64,000 nucleotides of DNA from Salvia splendens (lineage: Eukaryota > Streptophyta > Magnoliopsida > Lamiales > Lamiaceae). Positions 22,523-32,325 of this stretch are shown in pieces (the first letter of the stretch is position 1; each line of letters opens with the position of its first letter). The translations under genes were made by a program, and so were the position numbers. Where the stretch lies: the NCBI RefSeq assembly GCF_004379255.2, contig NC_056035.1, positions 20,481,902-20,545,901 on the forward strand, read 5' to 3'. Under the pieces are notes generated by a model, which saw only the letters and a program-made list of their open reading frames with translations, did not search any database and was not told where the DNA came from.

Positions 22523-25500
22523 ATGACCGAAGTCATACCGGAGCCGAATTCGATGACAGTTCAGCTGTACGAAGACGATCCATCCAGAACGGTTAAGATC
22601 GGCTTCGCGGGAACGCCTCTACTTCGGGAAAAAACCATCCAGCTCCTCAAAGAGTATAAAGATGTCTTTGCATGGTCTCCGTTGGACATGACCGGAGTGC
22701 CCCCCGAGGTAATCACTCATCGGTTAAATATTGATCCTTCGGTCCGGCCGATAAAACAGAAGCAAAGACTCTTTGCGGCAGAACGAAGTCAAGTCATCCA
22801 TGACGAAGTCCGTCAATTATTGAAGGCGGATGTGTTATTCGAAGTGAAGTATCCTTCGTGGGTGGCCAATCCTGTCATGATCAAGAAAAAGGAAGGAGGA
22901 TGGCGGATGTGCATAGATTTCACCGATCTAAATAAGCACTGTCCCAAAGATTGCTATCCCCTTCCGAACATAGATAAAAAAGTAGAAGCTTTGATAGGCT
23001 TTGAAATTTTTTGTTTTCTTGATCTGTACAAAGGATACCATCAAGTTTTAATGGATGAGATTGACGCTTCAAAAACGGCCTTCATTACTGATTTCAGCAT
23101 TTTCGCTTATAAAAAGATGCCATTCGGTTTAAAGAATGCCGGAGCCACTTATCAAAGGATGGTAGACAAGCTTTTTCGGCACCTGATTGGAAAGGAGGTC
23201 GAAGTGTATGTTGACGATATAGTCGTCAAAAGCAAAAGCACTTCGGAGTACGAGCACAACCTCAAGTCCACTCTCAACGTGCTCAAGAAAGCCAACCTCA
23301 AACTTAATCCCCAAAAGTGTACCTTTTTGGTAGATTCGGGAAAGTTTCTGGGTTGTTGGGTTTCAAAGGACGGACTCAAGGCAAACCCCTCAAAAGTTCA
23401 AGTCGTTCAGAACATGGCAATGCCGAAGTCCATACATGACGTGCAAAGGCTAACCGGATGTCTAGCCGCACTGAATCGATTCCTTTCCCAAGCAGCCGAA
23501 AAGCAACTGCCGTTCTTCAAGGTGTTGAAAAAGGCACCAAAGTTCGAGTGGGGAGCCGAGCAGAAAAAGGCCTTTGACGAGCTCAAAAGTTATCTAGCCG
23601 AGCTTCCTATTCTCTCTGCTCCAACCGAAGCCGAAGTAATATTCTTATACTTAGCGGCATCGGATCAAACCATCAGCGCGGTGCTTGTACGAGAAGAAGG
23701 CCTAAAGCAGCTTCCCATCTATTTTACAAGCCGAGCATTAAGAGGTCCAGAAACCAGGTATCAACCTCTGGAAAAGATTGCTCTGGCATTAGTAAATGCA
23801 GCAAGGAGACTGCGGCCATACTTCTATGCTCACAAGGTATGCGTCTTAACTGATCTGCCACTTCGGCAAGTGTTGACCAAACCAGAAGCATCAGGCAGAA
23901 TCGCCAAGTGGGCTATAGAGTTGGGAGAGCACACAATTGAATATCTACCTCGGAAAGCCATCAAGGGACAAGCCTTGGCAGATTTTCTTGCAGAAGCAAA
24001 GTTCGATCAAGCAATTCCTGTTATTGCCGAACAGAAGAATTCTGCCAATGCCGAACTAGCACAGCCCTTGGAATCCGAAGTAGAGCCGCCGGACTGCTGG
24101 AGCGGATTCGTAGATGGAGCTTCAAACAAGATGGGAAGTGGAGCTGGTATTTTACTTGTCGCTCCCGACGGACACGAGGTAACCTACTCACTTCGGTTCC
24201 TATTCCCCACTACTAATAATGAAGCCGAGTACGAAGCCCTCCTGGCCGGACTCCAGTTAGCGCAAAGTCTGCTCGTCAAATCTCTCAAAGTCCATTGTGA
24301 TTCACAAGTCATAGTAAATCACATGTTGGGTACAAGTGAAGCTCGTGACGAGAGAATGAAGAAGTATTTGGACAAAGCGCAAAGCATCAGCCGAAGTTTC
24401 TCCTATTTTCGGATAATCCGCATTCCCAGAGCGGAAAATAGCAGAGCAGATACCTTAAGTAAGTTGGCCTCAGATCCGAGCTCAAAGGCGGAAGAATTAA
24501 TGCATCGAAGCATTGATGAAGCCGAGGTACATTCAGTATCCAGCTCGCCGAACTGGATGACGCCGATCTTGCAGTATCTGGATCAAGGACAATTGCCCGA
24601 GGATAAGAGAGAAGCTCGGAAGATCACGTGCCGAGCACTTCGGTACGAACTTCATGAAGGAGTCCTCTTTAGAAAGTCTTACCTCCAGCCGTTATTGCGG
24701 TGCGTAGGACCAGAAGAGACGGACTACATCCTCAGAGAAGTTCATGAAGGATCGTGCGGTAGCCACATCGGAGCCAGAGCTTTAGCTAAAAAAGTTCTGA
24801 GATGGGGATATTATTGGCCAACCATGGTACAAGAGGCAGTGCAGCTCGTCAAGAAGTGTACGAAGTGCCAAATTCATGCAAATGTCCCAAGGATGCCGCA
24901 GACCGATCTATACACTATGCAAAGCCCTTGGCCTTTCATGCAATGGGGCATAGACATAGTGGGACCACTTCCTCAAGCTCCTCGGCAAATGAAATTCCTT
25001 ATCGTTGCCGTGGACTACTTCACGAAGTGGGTGGAGGCTGAACCATTAGCTACGATAACGAGCTCAAAGGCATTGGACTTCGTCTGGAAGAACATAGTGT
25101 GCCGATTTGGCATACCCCACATCCTCATCTCGGATAATGGGACTCAGTTCACCGACAAGACGTTCAAGAATTGGTGCCAAGAGCTGAACATTCAACAGCG
25201 GTTCACTTCGGTCTCCCATCCCCAAGCAAACGGACAAACGGAAGTAACGAACCGGATTCTGGTGAAAGGGTTAAAAGCTCGGTTAGAACAAGCCAAAGGA
25301 CAATGGGTAGAAAATCTCCCTCAAGTCCTATGGTCCTACCGAACTACACCCAAAACCTCCAACGGTGAAACTCCGTATAGTCTGGTGTACGGCACTGAAG
25401 CCGTAATTCCGGTGGAGATCGGCGTACCCAGTCCCCGAACTCTAAATTTCTCCTCAGAAATGAATGACGACGGACTGAGAGCAGAACTAGATCTCGCCGA

Positions 25501-25786
25501 AGAAAGAAGAGAATTGGCGTGCATAAAAGCAGCCAAGTATAAGGAGCAAGTAGCCCGGTATTATAACCAAAGGGTGAAAAAGCTTCAATTTCAAGTGGGA
25601 GATCTCGTCTTGAGAAACAACGAAGTAAGCCGAGCAGAAAAGCTGGGCAAACTCGAACCCACATGGGAGGGTCCATATCGGGTGTCAGAAGTCCTCGGCA
25701 AAGGGTCTTATAAATTGACTCACATGTCAGGAGAACAAGTACCCCGAACATGGCACGTCTCCAACCTCAAGAAGTTCCACTTGTAA
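22523..25786 (+). CDS. Tat pol: reverse transcriptase, RNase H, archaeal-type RNase H, integrase
   Basis: An open frame of 1087 residues that copies element RNA to DNA and inserts it. Reverse transcriptase covers about residues 95-300 (WRMCIDFTDLNKHCPKD, catalytic YVDDIVVK near 229). RNase H follows at about 365-480 (LAASDQTISAVL). A second, archaeal-type RNase H lies at about 525-650 (FVDGASNKMGSGAG, NNEAEYEALL, HCDSQVIVNHM), diagnostic of Tat elements. The integrase has an HHCC finger (HEGSCGSH to CTKCQIH, about 740-780) and a D,D,E core (WGIDIVGP, LISDNGTQF, GQTEVTNR, about 808-905). A C-terminal basic tail ends TWHVSNLKKFHL. It shares the gag reading frame, so it is probably the 3' part of one polyprotein and its ATG is only the first Met after the stop at 22493. 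Confidence 0.93.
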   Translation: MTEVIPEPNSMTVQLYEDDPSRTVKIGFAGTPLLREKTIQLLKEYKDVFAWSPLDMTGVPPEVITHRLNIDPSVRPIKQKQRLFAAERSQVIHDEVRQLLKADVLFEVKYPSWVANPVMIKKKEGGWRMCIDFTDLNKHCPKDCYPLPNIDKKVEALIGFEIFCFLDLYKGYHQVLMDEIDASKTAFITDFSIFAYKKMPFGLKNAGATYQRMVDKLFRHLIGKEVEVYVDDIVVKSKSTSEYEHNLKSTLNVLKKANLKLNPQKCTFLVDSGKFLGCWVSKDGLKANPSKVQVVQNMAMPKSIHDVQRLTGCLAALNRFLSQAAEKQLPFFKVLKKAPKFEWGAEQKKAFDELKSYLAELPILSAPTEAEVIFLYLAASDQTISAVLVREEGLKQLPIYFTSRALRGPETRYQPLEKIALALVNAARRLRPYFYAHKVCVLTDLPLRQVLTKPEASGRIAKWAIELGEHTIEYLPRKAIKGQALADFLAEAKFDQAIPVIAEQKNSANAELAQPLESEVEPPDCWSGFVDGASNKMGSGAGILLVAPDGHEVTYSLRFLFPTTNNEAEYEALLAGLQLAQSLLVKSLKVHCDSQVIVNHMLGTSEARDERMKKYLDKAQSISRSFSYFRIIRIPRAENSRADTLSKLASDPSSKAEELMHRSIDEAEVHSVSSSPNWMTPILQYLDQGQLPEDKREARKITCRALRYELHEGVLFRKSYLQPLLRCVGPEETDYILREVHEGSCGSHIGARALAKKVLRWGYYWPTMVQEAVQLVKKCTKCQIHANVPRMPQTDLYTMQSPWPFMQWGIDIVGPLPQAPRQMKFLIVAVDYFTKWVEAEPLATITSSKALDFVWKNIVCRFGIPHILISDNGTQFTDKTFKNWCQELNIQQRFTSVSHPQANGQTEVTNRILVKGLKARLEQAKGQWVENLPQVLWSYRTTPKTSNGETPYSLVYGTEAVIPVEIGVPSPRTLNFSSEMNDDGLRAELDLAEERRELACIKAAKYKEQVARYYNQRVKKLQFQVGDLVLRNNEVSRAEKLGKLEPTWEGPYRVSEVLGKGSYKLTHMSGEQVPRTWHVSNLKKFHL

Positions 25787-26038
25787 GAGACAAAAGTCCG
25801 GTCAGTCCGTCTCGTGTCTAGTTCGGTCATAGGGGTATATGTTTTTATTTGTTTGTTTCTTACTTGTACCTTTTACTTGTCGTTTTTAAAAAAAGTTTAA
25901 AGTTTTTTTTCTTTCATCTTTTTCATTTTTTCTCTATGTGTTTTGTCTCTATGTGCTTGTCGTCTCTTACAAATGGTACCAAGGTATATCGTTCTTTAAA
26001 GACTGATCCCCTTTTTAGATCGATTATTAAAGACTATT

Positions 26039-26475
26039 GTGAGTCCAAGCTTCTAAGGAGGATACAAGACCACAATTCAGCTTAACAAGCAGTCCGTCTG
26101 AAACGAACTGCAACAAGCCAACGACTGTGAGTCCAAGCTTCTAAAGAGGATACAAGACCACAATTCAGCTTAAACAAGCAGTTCGTCTGAAACGAACTGC
26201 AATAAAGCCAACGATTGTGAGTCAAAGCTTCTAAAGAGGATACAAGACCACAATTCAGCTTAAACAAGCAGTTCGTCTGAAACGAACTGCAATAAAGCCA
26301 ACGATTGTGAGTCAAAGCTTCTGAAGAGGATACCAGACCACAATTCAGCTTAAACAAGCAGTTCGTCTGAAACGAACTGCAATAAGCCAACGATTGTGAA
26401 GTCCAAGCTTCTAAAGAGGATACAAGACCACAATTCAGCTTAAGAATCAAGCACTTCGTCTGAAACGAACTGCAA
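26039..26475 (+). repeat. five tandem copies of an ~88-bp unit with an internal hairpin
   Basis: Units start near 26039, 26125, 26216, 26306 and 26395 with GTGAGTCCAAGCTTCT or close variants. Each contains GCAGTTCGT-CTGAA-ACGAACTGC or a near variant, a 9-bp stem with a 5-base loop. The arms remain paired although neighbouring bases vary. Confidence 0.92.
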
Positions 26476-26480
26476 CAAAA

Positions 26481-26640
26481 GTCCGATTCACGCGATAAAA
26501 CTTGCCTGAATTAGGACAAGGGAAAGTCCGATCCACGCGATAAAACTCGCCGAATTAGGACAAGGGAAAGTCCGATCCCCAAATTAGGACAACGGAAAGT
26601 CCGATCCGAGCGATAAAACTCGCCAAATTAGGACACAAAC
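26481..26640 (+). repeat. four copies of an ~45-bp tandem unit
   Basis: Copies begin GTCCGATTCACGCG / GTCCGATCCACGCG / GTCCGATCCCC / GTCCGATCCGAGCG at 26481, 26526, 26570 and 26599. The third is shortened to about 29 bp. Confidence 0.9.
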
Positions 26641-26752
26641 CAAGTCCGGTCAAAGAAGAGTTTACTTCATAAGACCGAGGACAAACATCAACTTACCCCG
26701 TACCTTTATCCAGAATGCCGAAGTGATTCACTTCGCTTTCCGGGGGGGGTAG

Positions 26753-27438
26753 TGATGGAGTACGTACTAAACAAGCCCAACAGCAGTAAAGCCCATCAGC
26801 CTAAAGCCCAAGAAAGAGTATCAGTTCGGCATGACTAAAGAGTATCAGTCCGGCATGACTAAAGAGTTCAGTTCGGCACAACCAAAGAGTTCGGCCCCAG
26901 CCTACAGCTCGGTAAAAGCCAACCAATCAAACTCTGCTCTCAGGTCGGCATCAAGCTCTACTCTCAGATCGGCAAAAGCTGCTCGGCAATAATTCAGCAG
27001 TTCGGTCTCAGTATTCGACCGAACTAGGAGATAGTGGACTCATGCAGGATTTCCACCTCCACTACACCCACGATCTATTTAGTGGTGTCAAGCAGTCATT
27101 AACTCATGCAGGATAGTGGACCCATGCAAGATCGCCACGATCTCCACGACATCCACTACCTAGTAAATGGTGCTGCATGCCACGATCTTGGTTCAATGTA
27201 TAAATAGAACCTAGATCAGATAGATAGGGTTAAGTTCGGTTAAGCTCTCTAGAGATAAAATATCATATAGCAAGTCTGTGTTGTAAGCTGTAATCCCAGA
27301 TCAAGCAATACAATCTTGCCCTCCCTTCTTCCCGTGGACGTAGATTTACTTCAGTAAATCGAACCACGTAAATTCATTGTGTCGTAGTCTTTATTCTCTA
27401 CCAGCATTTACTAACATCAGAAATTCGCGGATTCATCA
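26753..27438 (+). repeat. 3' LTR of the Tat element
   Basis: 686 bp, no difference from 19682-20367 found by eye. TATA box at 27199-27206. Confidence 0.96.
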
Positions 27439-27443
27439 GGGAC

Positions 27444-29080
27444 ATTGAAGGGAAAGAGAAAAAATCGAATTTTTATATTGCTATAGCGTTTAGCATGACT
27501 TCATTTGGGAAGATATGCTGTTTGATTCTTGAGTCCTCCTGCTGCTCGAATTTTGTGATTTAGCGAGAGAGATTAGCGAAGAAGGTGAAGAATTGTGATG
27601 AGCTGAGTTTTGTGTCTTGGTTATTGGCCAGTTTACCGTGTTTAAGCAGATAATATGAAAAATTAGTCGCCAAATGTGCAGGAAATAGTATAAATTTACA
27701 CTAAGGGTGCTGAAGGCGAAGGCGAAAGAAGTGAAAAAACAACATAAAGTGTGCAAATTGGTCAAGAGGCTAAGTCTTGGAAACAGATTGAAAAGAAGCT
27801 GCCAACTGATAAGAAGAACAAATGGCTTGCTGACATGGAAAATTGTATGAGAAATGAAGAAGAATCAAGAAGAAGTTGAACATAAGAGTGCAAACTGGTC
27901 AGTAGAGCACACCGGAGAGTCAGGAGGCTGCTTAAGAAATGATAAAAGGTAGAAATATCAAATCATTGAAGGATGTAACCCTAAGGATTTGGGCCACGCC
28001 TCCCTATAAATAGAGGGTCCTACCGAAGAAGAAGCAACGCTTAACACTACCATTTTCTTAGTTTAGTTAGAAAGCTCAAGGGCGCTTAACGCCACCACTA
28101 TCTTAGTTAGATTAGTTTTGCCCCAGATTTGGGCCGTTTAGATTAGTTTATGCACATTTTAGTTTTAAATTTCAAGTTTTTTAAGTGTTTGAACATCTTA
28201 GCTTTAGAAGGTCTTTCATATTTGATGCATTGGTTAAATATCGTTGTTTTAGAAGTTGAATCTCGTGTTTTCACCATTGCATATTGTTTAAATTCTTGCA
28301 TTGTGGAAGTTTTAGTTAGATCTCGTACGGTTACCTTTTATTTGAGCCTGTTGGATGCTTTTCTCAACTATTAGCTTAGATGTTTAGATCTATGCTGCTT
28401 ACGTGCTTTCCAGTTGGCCAGTTAGCTTAGAAGTTTAGATCCGTGCTGTTTACATGCTTTCTAGTTGGTCAGTTAGCCTAGATTTGCGTTTTCCAGTGTC
28501 GATTTCGTGTTTTCGTACATTTTCCGATCATGTTTTGTTTTCTTGCGTTTCAGTTCATCCATGGTGTGTTCAAGCTCTGTTTTGTGTTGATAGATGAGGA
28601 AGATGAAGTAGGAAATCAGAACAAAATCTGAAAAGTAGCTTAAGCTTAATTGTTTTTATTTATACATGCTTTAGCTTTTTCAGTCCGCATGGGCAATACA
28701 TAGTCAGATAAAGTAGTGGTCCTCTTTTCACTTTTTCAGTTACATGCCCATTTTAGGAAAGCCTTTAGCTTGGTTAGTAAGTTTCAATTGTTTTTTTGTT
28801 GCGTTCATGTTTTATTAAAATGATCAAAAACATTTGCGTATTTTATTTTATTTCCATACCTCGTAAGTCTAGATGGTCAGTTAGTTACAATTCACTTTCA
28901 TCTCCCAATTCCAGTAGCTAGTTTTACATTAGAGTTAAGTAGTTAAACTTAACCTACACAATAGTTGTGTGGCAGCAGCCAACTTTTCCCAAAACATACT
29001 GTTCACACATCCCATGATACGAGGCTAGGTCTAGAGATTCACCACGACCAACATAGAGTCTACTTAACCAGTCTGCACTT
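27444..29080 (+). mobile_element. remnant of an Athila-like LTR
   Basis: Resembles the LTRs of elements A and B in layout: CTGGTCAGTAGAG near 27893, then CACGCCTCCCTATAAATAGAGG (TATA box, about 27994-28015) like the CCTCCCTATAAAAGG of element A, then a T-rich U5-like region with GTTGGCCAGTTAGC words. Ends and duplication are not found, and no internal coding remains. Similarity is by layout and short words only. Confidence 0.45.
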
Positions 29081-29784
29081 TAATATATAAACGTGCATGC
29101 AAAGGAAAGGAAGCGACTTTCAAATTGTGATTTTTTTTATAGTAGAGCAGTTACCGGGCCACGTCACGGGCTTTGCATATGAGTAAATTGTGCTACCAAA
29201 TCATGTTACGATGATTTGGTCACATATTTTTATACCAACAATGAGCATTTAGTGCGTATAATTGGATATCAGTACATTATTGGTGAACCTCAAAATTATT
29301 TAAGCTTGATTCTAATTATATCAAAAACAAATTAATGTCACAGACATGAGCCGCTAAGTTAGGCCTATTATTGCTCAACTACATTTGTATACAATCACCA
29401 TCATTATTAACTTTAGACCTTCAGGTACCACTCCTTTGTTGCTTATCAAAAAATATCACAACTCACACATCCTTTAAACAACAGTTATTTTCACAACGAG
29501 CCACACGCCACATTTTACTTAGTCATCAACAACTTACATCTATTTTATACCCCAATGCATATTCCAACTTTGTCACATAATCATTCTTTTTCAATTTTTA
29601 CGGTAAACCATAATTGTTAGACTACGTTTATCGGTCAATATGATCAACCACCATATTATTTTCATATTTTTTTTGTAATTGGAGGTCTCTATCTTAGACC
29701 TCGGTCCATTTGAAGGCAACCACGCACCGGATGGTCTACCTCTCATTTTATTACAGCAACCAATATTTTGAATTTAAATGTCTT
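29081..29784. other. intergenic DNA with a small palindrome
   Basis: No gene seen. CCAAATCAT-GTTACG-ATGATTTGG at 29196-29219 is a perfect 9-bp stem. The rest is AT-rich and unassigned. Confidence 0.45.
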
Positions 29785-29792
29785 TTATATAA

Positions 29793-30528
29793 GAGTAAAG
29801 ATTAAAAGTAATGATTTTACGATTTTGGTCTAGAACATAATCTTTTGAATTGTTTGGTCCCGAACAAATAAAAATTGAACGAATTTGGTCCATTTTTAAC
29901 GAAACTGTTTAATTTTAATAGCCAACGCAAATTAAATGACATTTGACTAGATTAGTATTTCTAATTAATATATTTAATATTTCTAAACTTTGTTTTACAG
30001 TGCAAAGAGTACGTTCTATCTTCCTCTCTCCCTATATATAGAGCTGAAGATCGGATAAAATCACTTTTCGGTTTCATTTCCCCCTTTATTTGCTATCAAT
30101 TTTACTAGATCTGGTGTTGAATGGAATAGACCTGATTTTTTTTTGTTATTGTGTGTTTAATTTTACATATCATCAACGATCGTGAGAATGGGAGATCGGG
30201 GGGTTTTGGATTCGTGATGTTCAATGATAAACAGTCGATGCCAAACCACCGACGAAACTCATATGCTCAACATCGACCATTGATATTTAGAGAAGAGAGG
30301 AAAAAGTGTTGAATCTATAACTCTAAAACCCCAATTAGAAATACTAATCTAGTCAAACGCCTTTAATTTTGCGTTGACTGTTAAAAAATAAACGGTTCCG
30401 TAAAAATGGAGCAAATTCGGTCCATTTTCATTTGTTCAGGACCAAACATCAAAAGATAATGTTCTGGACCAAAATCGTAAAATCGTTATATGTTTAGGAC
30501 CACTTTTAGTCTTTACTCTTTATATAAA
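29793..30528. mobile_element. Mutator-like non-autonomous element (TIR-MULE)
   Basis: Terminal inverted repeats of about 170-200 bp begin GAGTAAAGATTAAAAGT on the left and GAGTAAAGACTAAAAGT in reverse on the right. A perfect 9-bp duplication TTTATATAA flanks the element (29784-29792 and 30529-30537), the Mutator signature. The central 30000-30320 is not part of the repeats. It contains CTATATATAGAG and about 250 bp of mixed-composition sequence that could be captured DNA. No transposase. Confidence 0.88.
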
Positions 30529-30537
30529 TAGAGATTA

Positions 30538-31747
30538 CATTTGCTATAGTTTTGCATGCAAAAAGTATCTCATCTTTTCTCCTCATATATCCTTCTTCCG
30601 ATTCCTAAAATTTCAATCCTTCCTAAGCTTACATATTATCAAAATACTCTACGAAGAGGATTGCAATTCTAGCTTCTTATAAGAAAAATAGAATTCAACT
30701 CTTTAATATAGAAGTTCACAAAGCTCTGCTAGACAACTTGGTTGAGCATATATGGCTAAAATTCGACACACAACTGAATATCTAACTTTCATCATATGTT
30801 TTGAGCACCTCATTAGACAGAAAAGAATTTCTAAAATTAGAATGTTAATACTATTTAGAGCCAGATTAGAAAGGAAATAGTTCACACTTTTTAGGGACGG
30901 AGGAAGTATAAAGTAACAAAAGCTTTCATTTTGCTGCAAAAATAGTACTACAATTTAATATAGAAATTATATTAAATATACATATATATATTTAAAATTT
31001 AATATAACTTATAGAGTTTGTATAACTTCTTAATATAAAGTATAGTGTAAATTGTATTATTTAAAATAAACAAGATGCATAAAATATTATTGTTATTTTA
31101 AGTGATAATTTATTTTTTATACGTATATGTGGCGGGAAGTAAGAAATTTATCTTTCCAATATAAAAAATTCATTTAATCCTTGGCCATGTATATCAAGTT
31201 ATGCTATGGTATGAAACTAAACAAAAGAAATAAATAATCACCTAAAATGTGATTATTGGATAATACAAATTTTCTAACATGACTTCTCAAATAATTTTTA
31301 AATTTTATGTAAATTATTCATATATTTAATGTGGATATTTTAATATTTCATATATATTTTTCAAATTAAATTTTTTTAAATTAAGCTATTAAATTTATAT
31401 ATTAATTTATCTTTTATTTGGATCAAAGACTTCAAACACTGTCAATAAACATCTTTACTCACACATACTTTCTTTATTTGTATATCTTATTCTAATTAAC
31501 TCATACTCTTTGATCATTAGTCACACATTTTCTTTTTGTCATTAATTTTGTTGTTTTTACTCAACTTAAATTATAAATTAAAATTGCATAAATGTTTAAA
31601 TTATTAGGGAGTAGTAAATTCTTCATTTAGAGTGAGACAAGATAAGTACATTTTTATTTTTTTAAATCTCCACATTGCTTTGAATTCTTATTTTCTATAT
31701 ATTTATTATATTGAGTATTTTGTATTCATTATTTGAAACTTTTATGT
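30538..31747. other. AT-rich DNA upstream of a Helitron end
   Basis: No gene. AGGGACGGAGGAAGTA near 30892 looks like one isolated Stowaway-type end. Part of this stretch may belong to the Helitron ending at 31776, but its TC start was not located. Confidence 0.4.
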
Positions 31748-31776
31748 TCCGTGCATAGCACGGGTGTTAATACTAG
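31748..31776 (+). mobile_element. Helitron 3' terminus
   Basis: Hairpin CCGTGC-ATA-GCACGG (31749-31763), nine bases further on CTAG (31773-31776), followed by T. A short GC-rich hairpin just before CTRR and insertion next to T is the standard plant Helitron 3' end. The 5' end is not identified. Confidence 0.7.
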
Positions 31777-31890
31777 TTATATTAAATATACAAACTAAAA
31801 ACGGTATTAGAGTAATAAAACAATCTATGTAAAGCTCCCTCAATGTAATTTAGTATTCACTTGAATATGAAGGATTATACATACAAAATA

Positions 31891-32154
31891 CTTCCTTTAT
31901 CTTATAAAAATATGAGTATAAGATATAAAACGGGAATTATGACAAATTTGATAAAATAAGAGAGAGAGTAAAGGTAATTAAAGTATTGTTAGTGGATAGT
32001 GAGATCCATTAGTGTTTTAATGGTGGTATAAGTTGTAAATAACTTGGTGTACATGGTTAATAAATTGGGATAACTTTCCATAGAAGAAAATACCCATATT
32101 TTAATAGGACATGCGAAAATGAAAAGTGCACATATTTTTATGGCACGCAGGGAA
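31891..32154. mobile_element. Stowaway-like MITE, degenerate
   Basis: TA-flanked (31889-31890, 32155-32156). The right end AAAGTGCACATATTTTTATGG matches the subterminal region of the MITE at 2207-2457. Confidence 0.68.
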
Positions 32155-32325
32155 TATTATTTTTAACATATTCTCATATTGAACTTTAAAATTGGGTCAT
32201 TATTAAAGTGCAGAATTAGTTTATTTTTCAAAAATTATTTTTTGTTATAATATTCAATTTTTTTATAACTAAAATCAATTTCTAAAATTTCAAATTTCAA
32301 ATTTGGCATAAATAATGTCCACTCG

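Larger units (their letters stand above)
25787..26752 (+). other. 3' untranslated region of the Tat element
   Basis: Pyrimidine-rich leader, then two tandem arrays, then a G-rich purine tract (CGGGGGGGGTAG, about 26741-26752) directly before the 3' LTR. No coding is recognised. Confidence 0.8.
19682..27438 (+). mobile_element. Ty3/gypsy retrotransposon, Tat lineage, very young
   Basis: Two 686-bp LTRs that look identical on direct comparison, with target duplication GGGAC (19677-19681 and 27439-27443). The order is LTR, primer site, gag-protease, reverse transcriptase, RNase H, a second archaeal-type RNase H, integrase, long 3' untranslated region with tandem arrays, purine tract, LTR. The extra RNase H and absence of a chromodomain mark the Tat (Retand/Ogre-related) clade. 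Identical LTRs imply very recent insertion, but two in-frame stops interrupt gag-pol. Confidence 0.96.

Noticed and set aside
26082..26450. 122-residue minus-strand frame with an internally repeated protein
   Set aside because: It is only the translation of the ~88-bp tandem array in the Tat 3' UTR.
26039..26640. Regular repeats considered as a CRISPR-like array
   Set aside because: Units are contiguous with no unique spacers, and the context is a plant retrotransposon UTR.
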